DNA from: an uncultured Lysobacterales bacterium
Lineage (GTDB): Bacteria > Pseudomonadota > Gammaproteobacteria > Xanthomonadales > Xanthomonadaceae
Reading direction: 5' to 3'
DNA: 16,853 bases
Assembly (NCBI GenBank): GCA_946886865.1
Contig: CAMPJI010000049.1
Coordinates: forward strand, 1 to 16,853
A model generated the notes under the pieces. The model was not told the origin of the DNA and made no database searches. It saw nothing but the letters and a program-made list of their open reading frames with translations. Both the position numbers and the translations under genes were made by a program. Numbering within the stretch: position 1 is the first letter of the stretch; every line of letters starts with the position of its first letter. Shown here in pieces: positions 13,815 through 16,853 of this stretch.

Positions 13815-14615
13815 ATGGGTTTCCTTCAGGGCAAGCGCGCACTGATCACGGGCATCGCCAGCCAGCGCTCCATCGCCAGCGGCATTGCCGAGGCCATGCA
13901 CCGTGAGGGCGCGGAGCTCGCGTTCACCTACCAGAACGACAAACTGCAGTCGCGCGTGGAGAAGGCCGCCGCCGAGTGCGGCAGTGACATCGTGCTGCCG
14001 CTGGACGTGACCGACGACGCGCAGATCGCCGCCTGCATGGAGCAGTTGGGCCAGCGCTGGGACGGCTTCGACATCCTCGTGCACGCCATCGCGTTCGCGC
14101 CGCGCGAAGCCATTTCCGGGCAGTTCCTGGATGGCCTGACGCGGGAGAACTTCGCCATCGCGCATGACATTTCCGCCTATTCGCTGGCGGCGATGGCCAA
14201 GGCCGCGCGGCCGCTGATGGCCGGACGCAACGGCTCGATCCTCACGCTGACCTACCTGGGCGCCGAGCGCGCGCTCGCCGGCTACAACGTCATGGGGGTG
14301 GCCAAGGCCAGCCTGGAGTCGACCGTGCGCTATTTAGCCTACAACCTGGGCCCGGAGGGCACCCGCGTGAATGCGATCTCGGCCGGTCCTATCAAGACGC
14401 TGGCGGCAGCGGGCATCGCCGGGTTCCGCAAGATCCTGGGACATGTCGAAGAGAACGCACCGCTGCGCCGTACCGTCACCATCGAGGACGTCGGCAACGT
14501 CGCCGCGTTCCTCAGCTCGGACCTGGCCTCGGGCGTCACCGGCGAGGTCACCTATGTCGATGCGGGCTACAACATCGTCGGCATGACGGGTATCCACGGC
14601 GACGCTGACGACTGA
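13815..14615 (+). CDS. fabI: Enoyl-[acyl-carrier-protein] reductase (NADH) FabI
   Basis: FabI carries out the last reduction of each type II fatty acid elongation cycle, converting trans-2-enoyl-ACP to acyl-ACP. The 266-aa product (E. coli 262 aa) is an SDR protein with the family's '[20 protein letters not shown]' cofactor-binding start, the '[17 protein letters not shown]' segment, and the catalytic Y147/Y157/K164 set ('[22 protein letters not shown]'), which keeps the FabI-specific Y-x9-Y spacing, unlike FabV. Position 93 is Ala ('HAIAFAP') where E. coli has Gly. The ATG at 13815 has a GAGGG ribosome site 6-7 nt upstream. The 110-bp gap after mltD suggests its own promoter, though none is clear. 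A strong terminator follows. Confidence 0.95.
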   Translation: MGFLQGKRALITGIASQRSIASGIAEAMHREGAELAFTYQNDKLQSRVEKAAAECGSDIVLPLDVTDDAQIAACMEQLGQRWDGFDILVHAIAFAPREAISGQFLDGLTRENFAIAHDISAYSLAAMAKAARPLMAGRNGSILTLTYLGAERALAGYNVMGVAKASLESTVRYLAYNLGPEGTRVNAISAGPIKTLAAAGIAGFRKILGHVEENAPLRRTVTIEDVGNVAAFLSSDLASGVTGEVTYVDAGYNIVGMTGIHGDADD

Positions 14616-14637
14616 CATCGCGCACCCTCACCTCCAC

Positions 14638-14667
14638 AAAAAAGCCCGGCACGATGCCGGGCTTTTT
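14638..14667. terminator. Bidirectional Rho-independent terminator between fabI and ppiD
   Basis: A perfect 12-bp stem, AAAAAGCCCGGC (14639-14650) and GCCGGGCTTTTT (14656-14667), encloses a 5-nt loop (ACGAT). Both flanks give a U-tract in their own direction, so it can end fabI on the plus strand and the convergent ppiD on the minus strand. Confidence 0.93.
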
Positions 14668-14701
14668 CGTGGTGCCTGCCGCGATCAACGGCCCGGCGAC
14701 C

Positions 14702-16681
14702 TCAGAAGTTGTCCTCGAACACTTCGATATCGAGGTTGCGCCGCAGTGAGCGCGTCAGCGCCTCGACATCGTCCAGGCCGGACACACGCGCGAACTGCTG
14801 GCGCAGCATCGTGCGCTGGGCGTCGTCGAGCGTCGCGGCGCTGCCCGGCGTGACGCCCGTCACCGCAAACACGACCACGCGACCGTCCGACAGCACCTGC
14901 TTGCCCACCGAAACGCCGCCCTCGGCGGGCTTAGGGGCGGCGAAGATCGCCTCGTTCACCGCCGGCTCCGGCAGCGGCGCACCGCGCGGGACGCCAGGGA
15001 TCGACTCGGGCGCCGGCAGGGCCTCGGCCTCGGCCAGTGCCTGCAGCGTCTCGCCCTTTCGCAGGCGCGCCAGCAGCGCGTCGGCGCGTGCCTCGGCCGC
15101 CTTGCGGCTGCGATCGGCGCGCACCGCAGCGTCCACGCGGGCACGGGCCTGCGCCAGTGGCACGGCGCGCTCGGGCGTGTGCTCGACCACGCGGATCAGC
15201 ACCGTTGAGCCCGGCGCCACTTCGATGGGATCGCTGACGGTACCGTCCTGGACCAGCACCTCCGAGAATGCGGCCTGCTTCACGGCGGGGTGGGCTGCCA
15301 CGCCCTGCGCGTTGTCGCGGGTGAACGGGCCCAGCGTCTGCACCTCCAAGCCCATCTCACCGGCGGCGGGCGACAGCGACGACGGGTTGCGGTAGATGCG
15401 GTCGACCAGGTCGCTGGTGAACTCGCTGACGGCGCGATCGCGGTTGGTTTCGACGAGCTCGGCGGCCAGCGCCTCGCGCGCATCCTCGAAGCTCTGCGTC
15501 TGGCCGGAACGCGCCTCGCGCAGCTGGATGACGTGCCAGCCGAAATCCGTGCGGACCGGGTCGCTGACCTGACCAGGCTGCATCGCGAACAGGGCATCCT
15601 CGAAGCTGCCGGTCATCGCGCCGCGACCGATCCAGCCCAGGTCGCCACCCGCCGCGCTGGAGCCGCTGTCATCGCTGTTGGCCTGTGCGATCGCGGCGAA
15701 GTCGGCACCCGGGGCTTTGGCCTGGGCGGCGATACCTGCCGCCTTCTCGCGGGCGGCAGCCACGGTCGCATCGTCCGCACCGTCCTCCACACGCACGAGG
15801 ATGTGGGAGGCCAGGCGCTCGTCCTGCTGGCTGAAGCGCTCACGCTGCTCCTCGTACCGCTGCCGCAACGCAGCCTCGTCCGGTGCGGCCGGCGGCGGCA
15901 CGGTGTCGGCGTTGACCTGCACGTACTCGATCGTGACCGCCTCGGGCGCACGGAAGTCGGCCTCGTTGGCGGAATACCAGCGTTGCGCGTCGTCATCGCT
16001 GACCGCCGCGGTGTCCGCCTCGGGCGCGGGCAGCATCAGCAGGTCGACGTCGCGCTGCTCGCCCAGCAGGCGCACCAGACGATCCATCTCACCTGCGGTG
16101 ACAAAGCTGCTGTTGCCGACGGCCTGGGCCGCCAGCGATTGCCGCAGGCTGTCGCGCAGCGTCTGCTCGAACTGGCGCGGGGTCTGCGGCGGCACCTGCG
16201 ATGCGAGCGTCAGCTGGTACCGGTTGGCGTCGAACTTCCCCTCGACCTGGAATGCTTCGATGTCCTGGATCGCATCGCGCACCATCGCATCGCCGACCAC
16301 GATGCCGGACGCCTCGGCCGACATCGCCAATGCCTTCTCGTCGATCAGGGTTTCGAGGATCTCGCGCTTGTTGTCGACGGACTCGAACGCCACCGGATCG
16401 AACGCGTCGCCCTGTTGCGCACGCTGCTGCTGGCGCACCAGCTCCAGCCGGTTGCGGAACTCTTCGACGGTGACCTCCTCATGGCGCCACGCCATGGAGG
16501 CCGGCCACCACGACGGCGCCTGCGCCCACCAGGTCGGCGGCGCCTGGATGCGGGCCACCGTGTTGGCGCTGCCGCCCACCATGTACTGGTCGAGCCCGAA
16601 GAGGGCGAAGGGGACGATCAGCAGCGCGAGGATCACGGCGCCGACGACGCCGGACGTCTTTTCGCGGAGTTTCTGCAGCAT
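14702..16681 (-). CDS. ppiD: Periplasmic folding chaperone PpiD (SurA_N and parvulin domains)
   Basis: PpiD is an inner-membrane-anchored periplasmic chaperone located near the SecYEG translocon that helps newly exported proteins fold. The 659-aa product (E. coli 623 aa) starts 'MLQKLREKTSG', then has one transmembrane helix (about 11-30, 'VVGAVILALLIVPFALFGL'), a SurA_N-like chaperone region (about 68-210), a PPIC/parvulin domain (about 288-390, with 'ASHILVRVEDG', 'GGDLGWIGRGAM' and 'TDFGWHVIQLREA'), and a second chaperone-like C-terminal part. Between the membrane helix and the SurA_N part lies an unusual segment with five tryptophans (residues 46-66), absent from E. coli PpiD. The parvulin domain of E. 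coli PpiD has little or no isomerase activity; this one cannot be judged. A TAGACT box lies 30 nt upstream. Confidence 0.94.
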   Translation of the reverse strand: MLQKLREKTSGVVGAVILALLIVPFALFGLDQYMVGGSANTVARIQAPPTWWAQAPSWWPASMAWRHEEVTVEEFRNRLELVRQQQRAQQGDAFDPVAFESVDNKREILETLIDEKALAMSAEASGIVVGDAMVRDAIQDIEAFQVEGKFDANRYQLTLASQVPPQTPRQFEQTLRDSLRQSLAAQAVGNSSFVTAGEMDRLVRLLGEQRDVDLLMLPAPEADTAAVSDDDAQRWYSANEADFRAPEAVTIEYVQVNADTVPPPAAPDEAALRQRYEEQRERFSQQDERLASHILVRVEDGADDATVAAAREKAAGIAAQAKAPGADFAAIAQANSDDSGSSAAGGDLGWIGRGAMTGSFEDALFAMQPGQVSDPVRTDFGWHVIQLREARSGQTQSFEDAREALAAELVETNRDRAVSEFTSDLVDRIYRNPSSLSPAAGEMGLEVQTLGPFTRDNAQGVAAHPAVKQAAFSEVLVQDGTVSDPIEVAPGSTVLIRVVEHTPERAVPLAQARARVDAAVRADRSRKAAEARADALLARLRKGETLQALAEAEALPAPESIPGVPRGAPLPEPAVNEAIFAAPKPAEGGVSVGKQVLSDGRVVVFAVTGVTPGSAATLDDAQRTMLRQQFARVSGLDDVEALTRSLRRNLDIEVFEDNF

Positions 16682-16711
16682 GTGGGGTCGCGTATCGGGA
16701 CGGAGCCGCGC

Positions 16712-16717
16712 AGTCTA
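16712..16717 (-). promoter_or_regulatory. TAGACT box, putative -10 element of ppiD
   Basis: The minus-strand TAGACT hexamer ends 30 nt before the ppiD ATG, in the same flanking context (GC-TAGACT-GC) as near dnaQ and the DUF6165 gene. No clear -35 is visible. Confidence 0.4.
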
Positions 16718-16747
16718 GCAAGCCCCGCGCCGGGCGTGATTCCGGAC

Positions 16748-16780
16748 AAAAAAAAGAAGGCGCCGTTTCCGGCGCCTTCT
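16748..16780 (-). terminator. Rho-independent terminator downstream of tRNA-Asp
   Basis: On the minus strand a 10-bp stem (AGAAGGCGCC/GGCGCCTTCT, + strand 16755-16764 and 16771-16780) with a 6-nt loop is followed by eight T residues (A-run at 16748-16755 on the plus strand). It lies 9 nt after the tRNA-Asp CCA and ahead of ppiD, so it ends the tRNA transcript. Confidence 0.9.
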
Positions 16781-16789
16781 GCGGACAAC

Positions 16790-16853
16790 TGGCGGAGCGG
16801 ACGGGACTCGAACCCGCGACCTCCGGCGTGACAGGCCAGCATTCTAACCAACT
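16790..16853 (-). tRNA. tRNA-Asp (anticodon GUC), 5' end beyond the window
   Basis: Read on the minus strand, the sequence runs from the D-arm (AGTTGGTTAGAA) through the anticodon loop CTGTCAC (anticodon GTC), the GTCGCGGG variable/T-stem region and T-loop TTCGAGT to the acceptor strand CCGCTCC, discriminator G and encoded CCA (16790-16792 on the plus strand). It is very like E. coli tRNA-Asp. About 13 nt of the 5' end are cut off by the window edge. Confidence 0.95.

Noticed and set aside
15290..16831. 513-aa plus-strand frame opposite ppiD
   Set aside because: It is antisense to ppiD and runs through the terminator and tRNA-Asp; no recognisable domain.
1..16853. CRISPR arrays, insertion sequences or prophage parts
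   Set aside because: No regularly spaced repeats, transposase motifs or phage genes were found; base composition is even throughout.

Overview
The window is about 70% G+C, densely coded and bacterial. Its gene content and order point to a gammaproteobacterium of the Xanthomonadaceae/Lysobacteraceae (Xanthomonas, Lysobacter or Luteimonas type). The pointers are a Kdo kinase (KdkA), a PpiD with an unusual Trp-rich N-terminal segment, and an mltD-gloB-methyltransferase-rnhA-dnaQ neighbourhood of the kind also found in E. coli. This is inference from protein character; no 16S gene is present. Almost everything looks like core chromosome. I see no integrase, transposase, phage gene, CRISPR array or toxin-antitoxin pair.

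Layout. Positions 1-85 hold the 3' part of the small SRP (4.5S) RNA. From 5403 down to 101, eight minus-strand genes lie closely packed: kdkA, an MBL-fold hydrolase, moaA, a DUF4440/NTF2-like protein, moaC, moaD, moaE and an exported YVTN beta-propeller protein. The moa genes supply four Moco-synthesis proteins: MoaA and MoaC make cyclic pyranopterin monophosphate, and MoaD/MoaE form molybdopterin synthase. moaA overlaps its upstream neighbour, which in turn overlaps kdkA. Divergent from kdkA is a family 9 glycosyltransferase (heptosyltransferase type), so two LPS-core genes sit head to head. A small tail-anchored coiled-coil protein and a sterol desaturase/fatty acid hydroxylase family membrane enzyme follow on the plus strand, and a DUF6165 protein converges on them.

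A tRNA-Ser(CGA) with a recognisable promoter and terminator lies at 8400-8595. It is followed by about 320 gene-free bases rich in small inverted repeats, then a PP2C-type protein phosphatase. Next come dnaQ, rnhA and a YafS-like methyltransferase on the minus strand, divergent from gloB-mltD on the plus strand; gloB and mltD overlap by 4 bp. fabI follows, then a strong bidirectional terminator, then convergent ppiD. The window ends in a 5'-truncated tRNA-Asp(GUC) on the minus strand, with its own terminator.

I did not find a convincing undescribed system. The points most worth a second look are: a glycosyltransferase with no usable ATG/GTG/TTG in front of its conserved N-terminus; a shared TAGACT box directly upstream of four minus-strand genes, two of them possibly leaderless; the structured region after tRNA-Ser, including a 12-bp perfect palindrome before the phosphatase gene; and the Trp-rich insertion in PpiD.
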